This document shows, in pieces, positions 14,535-20,986 of a DNA stretch of 22,628 nucleotides. A program made the translations under genes and the position numbers. The notes beneath the pieces were generated by a model, which did not search any database, had not been told where the DNA came from, and saw only the letters and a list, made by a program, of their open reading frames with translations. The stretch is from an uncultured Verrucomicrobiota bacterium. Its GTDB lineage: Bacteria; Verrucomicrobiota; Kiritimatiellia; RFP12; UBA1067. Position 1 is the stretch's first letter, and the number at the start of each line of letters is the position of its first letter. The stretch is from assembly GCA_945613785.1 (NCBI GenBank), contig CALZAJ010000007.1, forward strand, positions 1 through 22,628, in the 5' to 3' direction.

Positions 14535-15886
14535 ACTACGCTGAGGCTGAGAAGATGCTCAAGAAGTGCGGGCAGGAACACGTGCTCGCCTACTGGAAGA
14601 AGCTGAACAAGAAGGAGCAGGCCGCGCTCCTGGAGCAGATCGCCAAGATCGAGCCCAAGAACCTCGCGTATTGCCAGCAGGCGTTGAAGGCCGGTGCTGA
14701 CGTGCCGGACAGCTCCAAGGGCAAGGCCCCGAAGGTGGCGGTCCTCAAGGGCAAGAAGCTTGCCGAGGCGGTCGCCGCGGGCGAGAAGGAGCTCAAGGCC
14801 GGAAAGGTCGCGGCGTTGCTCGTCGCGGGCGGCCAGGGTTCGCGTCTTGGCTACGAGGGCCCGAAAGGCTGCTACTCGATCGGTCCGATCACGGGCGCTC
14901 CGCTCTTCTATTTCCATGCGCGCAAGATTCTCGCGCGCACGATCCGTTACGGCGCGTCGATTCCATTCTATGTCATGACGTCCGAGGCCAACAACGAAGC
15001 CACGGTCAAGTGCTTCGAGGAGAACGACTACTTCGGTCTCAATCCGGATGACGTGTTCTTCTTCACGCAGGGCATGTGGCCCGGCATGACCAAGGACGGC
15101 AAGATCATCCTCGATCAGCCCGGTCGTGTCTTCATGTCCCCTGACGGACATGGCGGACTCCTCGCGGCGCTCAAGCGGTCCGGCGCCCTCGCCGACATGA
15201 AGAAGCGCGGTATCAAGTCCGTCTTCTTCTTCCAGGTCGACAATCCGCTCGTCGAGATCGCCGACCCTGCGTTCATCGGCTATCATGTCCTGAACAAGTC
15301 GGAGTACTCGCTCAAGCTCTGCGCGAAGCGCGATCCTTATGAGAAGGTCGGCATGCCGATGGAGTTCACGGTCAAGGGACGGAAGCAGTACCGCATGGTC
15401 GAGTACACCGAGATGACCAAGGAGCAGTGCGAGCGCAAGGGCAAGGACGGCAACCTCTACTTCCTTTACGGTTCGCCGGCGATCCACGTGTTCGACCGTG
15501 CGTTCCTCGACCGTGAGGCGTCCCGTCCGATGCCGCTTCACCTCGCCTTCAAGAAGATCCCGTACGTGGACGAGAAGGGCAAGGTCGTGAAGCCCGCGGA
15601 GCCGAACGGGTACAAGTTCGAGAAGTTCATCTTCGACATCCTTCCCAATGCGAAGACCGCGTCGTTCCTCGCCTTCGACCAGAAGGAGGAGTTTTCGCCG
15701 GTCAAGAACGCCGAGGGCAACGATTCGCCCGCGACGTGCAAGGCGGACATGCAGGCGAAGTGGCGCAAGTGGCTGGCGGCCGTCGGCGTGACGGTGGCGA
15801 GTGACCTGCCGATCGAGATTGACCCGGCTTATGCCGTTGACGCGATTGATCTCGCGGCTACCGGCATCGCCCTTGGCGCGGAATAA
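14531..15886 (+). CDS. UDP-N-acetylglucosamine/UDP-sugar pyrophosphorylase, eukaryote-type (UDPGP family)
   Basis: A 451-aa nucleotidyltransferase of the UDPGP type 1 family, which includes eukaryotic UAP1/AGX, rather than the GlmU type. The nucleotide-binding loop is LLVAGGQGSRLGYEGPKG at about residues 96-113. FFFQVDNPLVEIADPAFIGYH and the C-terminal FEKFIFDILPNA with EEFSPVKNAEGNDSP match the UAP1-like sugar and uridine sites. It most likely forms UDP-GlcNAc (or UDP-Glc/Gal) from UTP and the sugar 1-phosphate in the cytosol; the exact sugar is not certain. The ATG at 14531 is chosen because AGGAG at 14521-14525 is 5 nt upstream and it overlaps the preceding TGA as ATGA. The coupling with a lipid acyltransferase suggests a role in envelope glycolipid supply. 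Confidence 0.85.
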   Translation: MNYAEAEKMLKKCGQEHVLAYWKKLNKKEQAALLEQIAKIEPKNLAYCQQALKAGADVPDSSKGKAPKVAVLKGKKLAEAVAAGEKELKAGKVAALLVAGGQGSRLGYEGPKGCYSIGPITGAPLFYFHARKILARTIRYGASIPFYVMTSEANNEATVKCFEENDYFGLNPDDVFFFTQGMWPGMTKDGKIILDQPGRVFMSPDGHGGLLAALKRSGALADMKKRGIKSVFFFQVDNPLVEIADPAFIGYHVLNKSEYSLKLCAKRDPYEKVGMPMEFTVKGRKQYRMVEYTEMTKEQCERKGKDGNLYFLYGSPAIHVFDRAFLDREASRPMPLHLAFKKIPYVDEKGKVVKPAEPNGYKFEKFIFDILPNAKTASFLAFDQKEEFSPVKNAEGNDSPATCKADMQAKWRKWLAAVGVTVASDLPIEIDPAYAVDAIDLAATGIALGAE

Positions 15887-15887
15887 G

Positions 15888-16898
15888 ATGTATACCGACA
15901 TCCACGCTCTGCTTGCGGTCCTCTTCATCGTCGGAGGGCTTGTTGCGCTCGCCTGGAGCGCCGATCGATTTGTCGACGGCGCCGCGGGCGTGGCGCGGTG
16001 GCTGGGCATTTCGCCGTTCATCATCGGCATGGTGATCATCGGCTTCGGCACCTGTGCGCCAGAGTTCTTCGTCTCGCTCTTCTCGGGTGTGTCGGGGCAT
16101 GCGAGTCTCTCCCTGGGCAACGCCTACGGCAGTTGCATCTTCAACATCGCCGGCATCCTGGGCGTTTCCGCACTGGTTGCGCCGCTCGTGGTGCGTCCGA
16201 CATTGTCCTTCGTGGGGGGGTCATTGCTGTCGGTGATATCCGTGGTGTCCTATCTCGTCTTGCGAGACGGGGCGCTTCAGTATGCCGATTCCTGGCTGCT
16301 GCTCGGGCTTTTCTTCGTGCTCATGCCGCTCTACTGTTGGTATGACCAACGCAAGAAGTCCGAGGGGGACGAGGATGGGACGGATGCTTCGTCGTCCAAG
16401 GCGGTTGCCAATTGGCGCATGGCGTTCGATCTCGTCATCGGTCTGGCGGTGATGGTCGGTGCGAGTCATCTGCTCGTCTGGGGCTCGGTGGACGTCGCGC
16501 GCGCGTTAGGCGTCAGCGAACTGGTGATCGGTTTGACGATCGTCGCCATCGGTACGTCGGTGCCCGAGCTGGCGACGGCCGTCGTCGCGGCGCGCAAGGG
16601 TGAATCCGAGCTCGTGCTGGGCAACATCGTGGGATCCAACCTCTTCAACATGCTCTGTGTGGTCGGCACGGCGGGCGCGGCCTCGGGCGAAGGCATCGCG
16701 GGCTTCTCGAAGCTGGTGGTCAGCCGTGACCTGCCGCTGATGCTGTTGGCGTCCCTTTCGGTGATCGCCTTCGGCGCCAACTGGCGTCGTCCGCGGGAGA
16801 ACGGTCGTGTGTCGCGCCTGGATGGCGCAATCTGGATTCTGGCTTTCATCGCCTATCTGGCGGTGGCGGTCTATCAGGAGATTTTGAACAATGGCTAA
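15888..16898 (+). CDS. Sodium/calcium exchanger-type membrane protein (CaCA family, YrbG-like)
   Basis: A 336-aa membrane protein with about ten hydrophobic segments and two alpha-repeats. Repeat 1 is GFGTCAPEFFVSLFSGVSG followed by LGNAYGSCIFNIAGILGVSAL; repeat 2 is AIGTSVPELATAVVAARKG followed by LGNIVGSNLFNMLCVVG. The GT(S/C)-PE and GN--GSN-FN motifs hold the ion-binding residues of the CaCA superfamily. In between is a short charged cytoplasmic loop at about residues 155-175. It should exchange Ca2+ for Na+ or H+ across the inner membrane. The ATG at 15888 is chosen because it is 1 nt after the upstream stop and leads directly into the first hydrophobic helix; an open frame before it is a shadow. 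The ribosome site is weak, so coupling is likely. It overlaps cmk by 8 nt. Confidence 0.9.
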   Translation: MYTDIHALLAVLFIVGGLVALAWSADRFVDGAAGVARWLGISPFIIGMVIIGFGTCAPEFFVSLFSGVSGHASLSLGNAYGSCIFNIAGILGVSALVAPLVVRPTLSFVGGSLLSVISVVSYLVLRDGALQYADSWLLLGLFFVLMPLYCWYDQRKKSEGDEDGTDASSSKAVANWRMAFDLVIGLAVMVGASHLLVWGSVDVARALGVSELVIGLTIVAIGTSVPELATAVVAARKGESELVLGNIVGSNLFNMLCVVGTAGAASGEGIAGFSKLVVSRDLPLMLLASLSVIAFGANWRRPRENGRVSRLDGAIWILAFIAYLAVAVYQEILNNG

Positions 16899-17562
16899 TG
16901 TCATCGCCGTGGACGGTCCGAGCGGGGCCGGCAAGTCGAGTGTTTCGCGTATCGTCGGAGAGAAGCTCGGTTATCTGCACGTGGACTCGGGTGCGCTTTA
17001 CCGCATCATGACCTGGCAGTGTCTCGAGGAGAAGGTCGACACGTCCGATCCTGCGGCCATCGCCGCCTTTGCCGCAAACGTCGCGATCGAGTGCCGTCCT
17101 GAGGGCGGACGCATCGCGTACTACGTGAAGGGCGAGCAGCCCGGCAATCGCATCCGCACGCCGGAGATCAATGCCCATGCGTCACAGGTCGCGACGGTCA
17201 AGGAAGTGCGCGACCGCATCACGGCGCTCCTGCGCGACATGACCCGCTACGGCAATCTCGTCGTCGAGGGCCGTGATATCACGACGGCGGTCTTCCCCGA
17301 TTCGCCGGCGCGTTTCTACCTGACGGCTTCGGCCGAGGCGCGCGCCCGTCGGCGTCAGAAGGAAGAGGTGGAGAAGGGCATTGCCAATCAGTCCGCGGAG
17401 GACGTGAAGAAGTCCCTCCTCGCGCGTGACGCGATCGACTCGACCCGCAAGTACGCGCCGCTGAAGAAGGCGGACGGCGCCCTCGAGATCGATTCGAGCG
17501 ACTTGACGCTCGAACAGGTTGTCGAAACGGTGATGAACGCACTCCCCACGGAATGGCGTTGA
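16891..17562 (+). CDS. cmk: Cytidylate kinase
   Basis: A 223-aa P-loop kinase, the usual length, phosphorylating CMP and dCMP with ATP in the cytoplasm. The P-loop is GPSGAGKSS at residues 9-17 with Lys15; VDSGALYRIM is the CMP-binding block; VVEGRDITTAVFP and LLARDAIDSTRKYAPL are the other conserved motifs. The ATG lies inside the end of the exchanger gene (8-nt overlap), with AGGAG at 16876-16880 as ribosome site. In many bacteria cmk sits by rpsA, but here it is followed by a DppC-like permease gene 7 nt later. Confidence 0.96.
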   Translation: MANVIAVDGPSGAGKSSVSRIVGEKLGYLHVDSGALYRIMTWQCLEEKVDTSDPAAIAAFAANVAIECRPEGGRIAYYVKGEQPGNRIRTPEINAHASQVATVKEVRDRITALLRDMTRYGNLVVEGRDITTAVFPDSPARFYLTASAEARARRRQKEEVEKGIANQSAEDVKKSLLARDAIDSTRKYAPLKKADGALEIDSSDLTLEQVVETVMNALPTEWR

Positions 17563-17569
17563 GAAGCCG

Positions 17570-18427
17570 GTGAAGCTCTCCGTCAAGATCTGCCTGATCG
17601 TGCTCGCGATGTACGCGTGTGCGGCGCTTTTCGGTGAGTTCCAGTACCGGGCGGCCCGTTTCCGAGACGTCACGCCGGTCTACAACATCGTTAACACCGA
17701 GGCCCGATACCTGCCGCCGTTGAGTCGACTGCCGGGATCGGACGGCGGGCGCACCTGGTTGGGGACGGACAACCTCGGTCGCAGCGTGGCGCGACGACTG
17801 GTTCAGGGTACGCGGATCGCCTTCATTGTCGGCATATTTACGAGTGCAGCCGCCATTGCCCTTGGCGTTCTGCTGGGTCTCCTGGGCGGTTATTACGGCG
17901 GGAAGACCGATTCGCTCGTTGTCTGGCTCTGTGCGACGGTCGCTTCAATGCCCGGTCTCTTGTTTATCCTCGCAATTTCCCTGGTGGTCGGCAAAGGACT
18001 CTTGGGGGTCATTGCCGGCATTGCGCTGACAACCTGGGTCGGCGTGTGCCGAACGATTCGTGCGGAGGTGATGAAACATGCCGACCGTGCTTATGTTCAG
18101 GCCGCGAAAACTCTCGGTTATTCGGGGCTTCGCATCATGTTCCGCCATATATTGCCAAACGTGGCGCACATGATCCTCATTCAGTTCTCGATCCGATTCC
18201 CCTCGGCCGTCTCGACGGAGGTCTTTATTTCCTTCCTCGGTATTGGCGCTCAGGACGAACCGAGCTGGGGCATCATGATCAACAATGCACGGCTCCGACT
18301 GTGGCAAGGCGTCTGGTGGGAAATGACCTTCACGACCCTGGCGATCTTCGTCCTCGTGCTTGTCTTTAACCATCTGGCCGACTATCTGCGCGACCGGTTG
18401 GATCCGGCGCTGCGCAGCGAGCGTTGA
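17570..18427 (+). CDS. ABC transporter permease, DppC/OppC family (orphan)
   Basis: A 285-aa inner-membrane protein. It has one N-terminal hydrophobic helix (about residues 5-22), a periplasmic stretch, then LGTDNLGRSVARRLVQGTR, the strongly conserved entry to the DppC-type domain. Several membrane helices follow. The EAA-like cytoplasmic loop is YVQAAKTLGYSGLRIM, ending HILPN at about residues 175-200, which contacts the ATPase. It should be one of two permeases of a peptide, nickel or related importer. No DppB partner, ATPase or binding protein lies in this window, so it must pair with distant subunits or be residual. The start is GTG at 17570 with only a weak ribosome site; an intact reading frame with conserved motifs argues against a pseudogene. 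A terminator overlaps its stop codon. Confidence 0.88.
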   Translation: MKLSVKICLIVLAMYACAALFGEFQYRAARFRDVTPVYNIVNTEARYLPPLSRLPGSDGGRTWLGTDNLGRSVARRLVQGTRIAFIVGIFTSAAAIALGVLLGLLGGYYGGKTDSLVVWLCATVASMPGLLFILAISLVVGKGLLGVIAGIALTTWVGVCRTIRAEVMKHADRAYVQAAKTLGYSGLRIMFRHILPNVAHMILIQFSIRFPSAVSTEVFISFLGIGAQDEPSWGIMINNARLRLWQGVWWEMTFTTLAIFVLVLVFNHLADYLRDRLDPALRSER

Positions 18428-18453
18428 CGCGTAACGCGTCTTTTTGATATACT
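18424..18453 (+). promoter_or_regulatory. Promoter of rpmI-rplT, overlapping the upstream stop and terminator
   Basis: TTGACG at 18424-18429 (5 of 6 to the -35 consensus), an 18-bp spacer and TATACT at 18448-18453 with a TGn extension (TGATATACT). The -35 covers the TGA stop of the permease gene and the left arm of its terminator. Predicted start is near 18460, giving a leader of about 70 nt before rpmI. Confidence 0.75.
18426..18445 (+). terminator. Rho-independent terminator of the acyltransferase-cmk-permease operon
   Basis: GACGCG at 18426-18431 pairs with CGCGTC at 18435-18440 across a TAA loop and is followed by TTTTT at 18441-18445. The left arm starts inside the permease stop codon, so the gene and its terminator overlap. 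Confidence 0.75.
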
Positions 18454-18471
18454 GTGCACTCATTCCGTCTG

Positions 18472-18503
18472 GATCGGGCTCAACAACCGACTGCCCGACC
18501 GGT
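18472..18503 (+). promoter_or_regulatory. Stem-loop, possible pseudoknot, in the rpmI leader
   Basis: TCGGGC at 18474-18479 pairs with GCCCGA at 18493-18498 (13-nt loop), extendable past one mismatch. ACCG in the loop (18486-18489) is complementary to CGGT at 18500-18503 just after the stem, so an H-type pseudoknot is possible. L20 is known in other bacteria to repress its own operon by binding leader RNA; a similar role here is inference. Confidence 0.4.
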
Positions 18504-18530
18504 AAGGAAAAATCAAAAAGGACAGATAAA

Positions 18531-18731
18531 ATGCCTAAGATGAAGACCAAGAAGTGCGCGACCAAGCGCATGAAAATGTCGGCGAACGGTAAGGTCATGC
18601 GTTCCCAGGGCGGTCACGCCCACCTGAACAATGGCAAGAAGCGTTCCCGCAAGAACAACCTGTGCGGTACCACTGCCATCGGCAGCCTCAAGGTTACCAA
18701 GACTTACGCTCGCGCCCTCCAGGGTCGCTAA
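18531..18731 (+). CDS. rpmI: 50S ribosomal protein L35 (bL35)
   Basis: A 66-aa basic protein beginning MPKMKTKKCATKRMKMSANGK, the canonical L35 start, with the typical HLNNGKKRSRKN centre. It is part of the large ribosomal subunit. The start at ATG 18531 is supported by AAAAGGA at 18516-18522 and by family length; an upstream in-frame TTG at 18444 would fall in the promoter. The gene has its own promoter and a structured leader of about 70 nt. infC, which normally precedes rpmI and rplT, is not adjacent here. rplT follows 18 nt downstream. Confidence 0.97.
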   Translation: MPKMKTKKCATKRMKMSANGKVMRSQGGHAHLNNGKKRSRKNNLCGTTAIGSLKVTKTYARALQGR

Positions 18732-18749
18732 TAGAGGAGGAAACATAAA

Positions 18750-19097
18750 ATGCGCGTTACTAATGCTCCTGCTTCCCGCGAACGCCGTCGCCGCCGCCTT
18801 GAGCGGGCGAAAGGCTTCTATGGTGCCCGCTCCAAACTCTTCCGCACGGCCACGGAGGCCGTCGATCGCGCGCTCCGTCTCTCGACGGTGCACCGCAAGC
18901 TGAAGAAGCGTGATTTCCGTCAGCTCTGGATCGCCCGTGTCAACGCGGCGGCCCGTGCCGAGGGCATCAGCTACTCCAAGTTCATCGCGGGCCTCATCAA
19001 GGCCGGCGTGACGCTCAACCGCAAGAGCCTCAGCGAGATCGCGATTCAGGATCCCGCCGGCTTCAAGACGCTCGTCGACATTGCCAAGAAGGCCTAA
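18750..19097 (+). CDS. rplT: 50S ribosomal protein L20 (bL20)
   Basis: A 115-aa protein (family 115-120 aa) that binds 23S rRNA early in large-subunit assembly. RRRRRLERAKGFYGARSKLF is the conserved N-terminal block, and KRDFRQLWIARVNAAAR and GISYSKFIAGL follow as expected. The very basic N-terminal extension is slightly different from the commoner RG----RR-K-LK pattern but intact. A strong ribosome site, GAGGAGG near 18733-18740, precedes the ATG. In other bacteria L20 is the autoregulator of this operon, and the leader structure before rpmI is a candidate target. A terminator follows about 25 nt after the stop. Confidence 0.97.
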   Translation: MRVTNAPASRERRRRRLERAKGFYGARSKLFRTATEAVDRALRLSTVHRKLKKRDFRQLWIARVNAAARAEGISYSKFIAGLIKAGVTLNRKSLSEIAIQDPAGFKTLVDIAKKA

Positions 19098-19121
19098 GTC
19101 GCGTCCGTTGAAAACGGTTCG

Positions 19122-19159
19122 AAAGAAGGCTCCGCGCTTGCGCGGGGCTTTCTTTTTTT
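19122..19159 (+). terminator. Strong Rho-independent terminator after rplT
   Basis: A stem of about 15 pairs (two G-U) runs from AAAGAAGGCTCCGCG at 19122-19136 to CGCGGGGCTTTCTTT at 19141-19155, with a CTTG loop and a T-run to 19159. The A-rich left base may let it act in both directions. Its loop and right arm overlap the next promoter. Confidence 0.9.
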
Positions 19160-19166
19160 ATATAAT
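19138..19166 (+). promoter_or_regulatory. Promoter of the zinc-ribbon gene, nested in the rplT terminator
   Basis: TTGCGC at 19138-19143 (weak -35, in the terminator loop and right arm), a 17-bp spacer and consensus TATAAT at 19161-19166. No TGn extension here, unlike the other promoters in the window. Predicted start is near 19173, leaving about 20 nt including the ribosome site AAGGAGGTG at 19180-19188 before ATG 19194. Confidence 0.65.
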
Positions 19167-19193
19167 AATCTTAATCATTAAGGAGGTGCGGTT

Positions 19194-19553
19194 ATGTCTG
19201 ATGTTGAGAACAAGGAGGCTGAGGTTGCGTCCGAAGGCGCGGAGATCCGCGATACGGACATTGTCTTCGACTGCCCGATCTGCGGCAAGAACCTCGTCAT
19301 CGACTATCGTGGCGCAGGTCTTCAGATCAACTGCTCCCAATGTGGCGAGAGCGTTCTCGTCCCGATTCCCGACGGCATGCAGCTGACCGATCTGGATCTT
19401 GATCCGGGCGAAATCCTCAAGCAGCTTTTCGCGACGCGCCGTAACTATCAGAAGGCCGAGATGCAGATTCAGTCGCTCAAGGCGAAGCTGACCCAGATGC
19501 AGGAGACGTTCATCGCCCTGCAGGAAGTCGTGGCAGAAGGGTTGGCCGAATAG
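19194..19553 (+). CDS. Small zinc-ribbon protein with C-terminal coiled coil, unknown function
   Basis: A 119-aa protein I do not recognise by name. Residues 1-22 are acidic and probably disordered. A zinc ribbon follows with Cys27 and Cys30 in DCPICGK and Cys47 and Cys50 in NCSQCGE, a clear four-Cys knuckle pair. Residues about 68-115 are a likely amphipathic helix or coiled coil (QLFATRRNYQKAEMQIQSLK and onward). No signal peptide or membrane segment is seen, so it is probably cytoplasmic. The layout, a zinc ribbon plus coiled coil, suits a protein- or nucleic-acid-binding adaptor, but this is inference. It has its own promoter and a near-perfect ribosome site AAGGAGGTG, so it should be well expressed. 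Its TAG stop overlaps the GTG start of the phosphatidyltransferase by one base, tying the two genes together. Confidence 0.85.
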   Translation: MSDVENKEAEVASEGAEIRDTDIVFDCPICGKNLVIDYRGAGLQINCSQCGESVLVPIPDGMQLTDLDLDPGEILKQLFATRRNYQKAEMQIQSLKAKLTQMQETFIALQEVVAEGLAE

Positions 19554-20197
19554 TGAGCGATAAGGCGATTTTCGTCAACGCGCTGACGTTTTCGCGTGTG
19601 CCCCTGATTCTCGGCTGGCTCATCCTGGCCGTGATTCAGGAGCATCTTTCGTCTTCTTCAACGAGTTTTTGGATGGCCTGGGCTGCCGGTCTGATGATGG
19701 GCCTTTCGGGATTGACCGATCTTCTGGACGGCAAGCTCGCGCGCAAGTGGGGCGTCGTCTCGACGCTTGGCAAGATGGCGGATCCGCTGATGGACAAGGT
19801 CTTCTACGTCATCACGTTCCCGGCGTTGACGTGGATGATCGTGCATCAGGGCGAATCGGATGTGCACGCGCTGGTGATGCTGGCGTTCACGATCCTCTAC
19901 ATCCTGCGCGACCTGTGGGTTACCTTCATGCGGTCGATCGGTACGATGTACGGCGCCAACGTGGCGGCGATGTGGCTCGGCAAGGTCCGTACGGCGCTCT
20001 CGTTTCCCGCGGCGGGATGGATTTACGCATATCTGACGTTGCATGTGTTCCTGCCGGAGGAAAGCTCGTGGCGTGAATTCTGGCTTTGGGGCTGTTATGC
20101 GGTCGAGGCGTTCATGATTGTGCTCAACGTTGTGAGTGGCTACACCTACACGCGCGAGTATCTTCCATATTTGAAGAAGGCACTTGAACGCAACTGA
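19553..20197 (+). CDS. pgsA: CDP-alcohol phosphatidyltransferase, PgsA-like
   Basis: A 214-aa inner-membrane enzyme, probably phosphatidylglycerophosphate synthase, which joins CDP-diacylglycerol to glycerol 3-phosphate. The full family signature D-x2-D-G-x2-A-R-x8-G-x3-D-x3-D is present: Asp56, Asp59, Gly60, Arg64, Gly73, Asp77 and Asp81. VNALTFSRVPLIL near the start is the normal PgsA N-terminus, and several hydrophobic helices follow. Another CDP-alcohol transferase (for example phosphatidylserine synthase) cannot be fully excluded. The start GTG at 19553 overlaps the preceding TAG by one base, so it is coupled to the zinc-ribbon gene. Its last codons contain the -35 of the next promoter. 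Confidence 0.85.
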   Translation: MSDKAIFVNALTFSRVPLILGWLILAVIQEHLSSSSTSFWMAWAAGLMMGLSGLTDLLDGKLARKWGVVSTLGKMADPLMDKVFYVITFPALTWMIVHQGESDVHALVMLAFTILYILRDLWVTFMRSIGTMYGANVAAMWLGKVRTALSFPAAGWIYAYLTLHVFLPEESSWREFWLWGCYAVEAFMIVLNVVSGYTYTREYLPYLKKALERN

Positions 20198-20212
20198 AAA
20201 TTTTGAGATAAT
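20184..20212 (+). promoter_or_regulatory. Promoter of the pseudopilin-like gene
   Basis: TTGAAC at 20184-20189, a 17-bp spacer and GATAAT at 20207-20212 with a TGn extension (TGAGATAAT). The -35 is inside the end of the phosphatidyltransferase gene. Predicted start is near 20219; AAGGA at 20236-20240 gives the ribosome site 7 nt before ATG 20248. Confidence 0.7.
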
Positions 20213-20247
20213 ACGAACACCAAAGGGACACTACTAAGGATTATAAA

Positions 20248-20985
20248 ATGAAAAAGCTCTCAAAAGGTTTTACGCTCGTCGAACTCCTCGTCGTTATCGG
20301 CATTCTCGGTATTCTGATGGGCGTGCTTTTCCCGACCATTTCGTCTGCTATGCAGAACGCGAAGACTTCGGCCTGCTCCACGCAGGGTCGTAAGCTCTTC
20401 ACCGAAATCACCCAGGCCGACATCTCCCGCGAGCAGAAGGGCATGGCGTCGATCTGGCCCCGTACGAGCGACACTCAGTCTGACGATACCGAGGATATCG
20501 CCGGCAAGACCTACAGCACGTCTGCGGATTACTTCAAGGAACTCTTCAACCTCGACAACTACGGCAAGGAAGAGTGGGATCCGTATGTGAAGTGCGACCT
20601 CGACGTGATCTCTGGCTACGGCGTCGTTCCGTTCAACGGCTCCTCCTTCACGGGTGACAACGTTCTTTGGTGCGTCGCGCAAGGCGTTGAGACCGACCTC
20701 CCCGAGGTCATTCCGGTTCTCGTTTCCCGTAACTGCTGCACGGAAGACCTCTTCACGACCGGCAGCTTCAGCGGCAACGAGCAGCAGAAGGTCAGGATCG
20801 GTAAGGACAACGGCGGCGAGTCGAACATTCCGTTCGGCAGCAAGATCTACGTCATCGTTCGTAAGGGCGGTGCGCCTGACGTGATCGAGATGAAGTACTC
20901 CAAGCAGTACCTCCTCTACAAGCACCAGGGCTTCACGATCTCCTCCAGCTCGCAGTTCAAGTACCTCAAGACTGGCTGCAAGTAA
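20248..20985 (+). CDS. Type II secretion/type IV pilin-like protein with prepilin cleavage site
   Basis: A 245-aa protein with a textbook prepilin N-terminus: MKKLSKG followed by FTLVELLVVIGILGILMGVL. Cleavage is expected after Gly7, with methylation of Phe8 and Glu12 at position +5, then one hydrophobic helix. The C-terminal globular part (about 35-245) is not recognised. It has at least six cysteines (for example Cys43, KCDLD, LWCVA, NCCTED and TGCK near the end), which could form disulfides outside the membrane. It may be a minor pseudopilin, a pilus subunit or one of the many stand-alone prepilin-like surface proteins common in PVC bacteria. No gsp/pil genes are nearby. It has its own promoter and a good ribosome site, so it is transcribed separately. 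Confidence 0.85.
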   Translation: MKKLSKGFTLVELLVVIGILGILMGVLFPTISSAMQNAKTSACSTQGRKLFTEITQADISREQKGMASIWPRTSDTQSDDTEDIAGKTYSTSADYFKELFNLDNYGKEEWDPYVKCDLDVISGYGVVPFNGSSFTGDNVLWCVAQGVETDLPEVIPVLVSRNCCTEDLFTTGSFSGNEQQKVRIGKDNGGESNIPFGSKIYVIVRKGGAPDVIEMKYSKQYLLYKHQGFTISSSSQFKYLKTGCK

Positions 20986-20986
20986 G

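Noticed and set aside
15801..15887. Upstream start for the CaCA exchanger
   Set aside because: It overlaps the conserved end of the preceding gene in another frame; ATG 15888 leads straight into the first membrane helix.
18444..18530. N-terminal extension of rpmI from a TTG
   Set aside because: This stretch is the promoter and leader; L35 proteins begin at the MPKMKT position.
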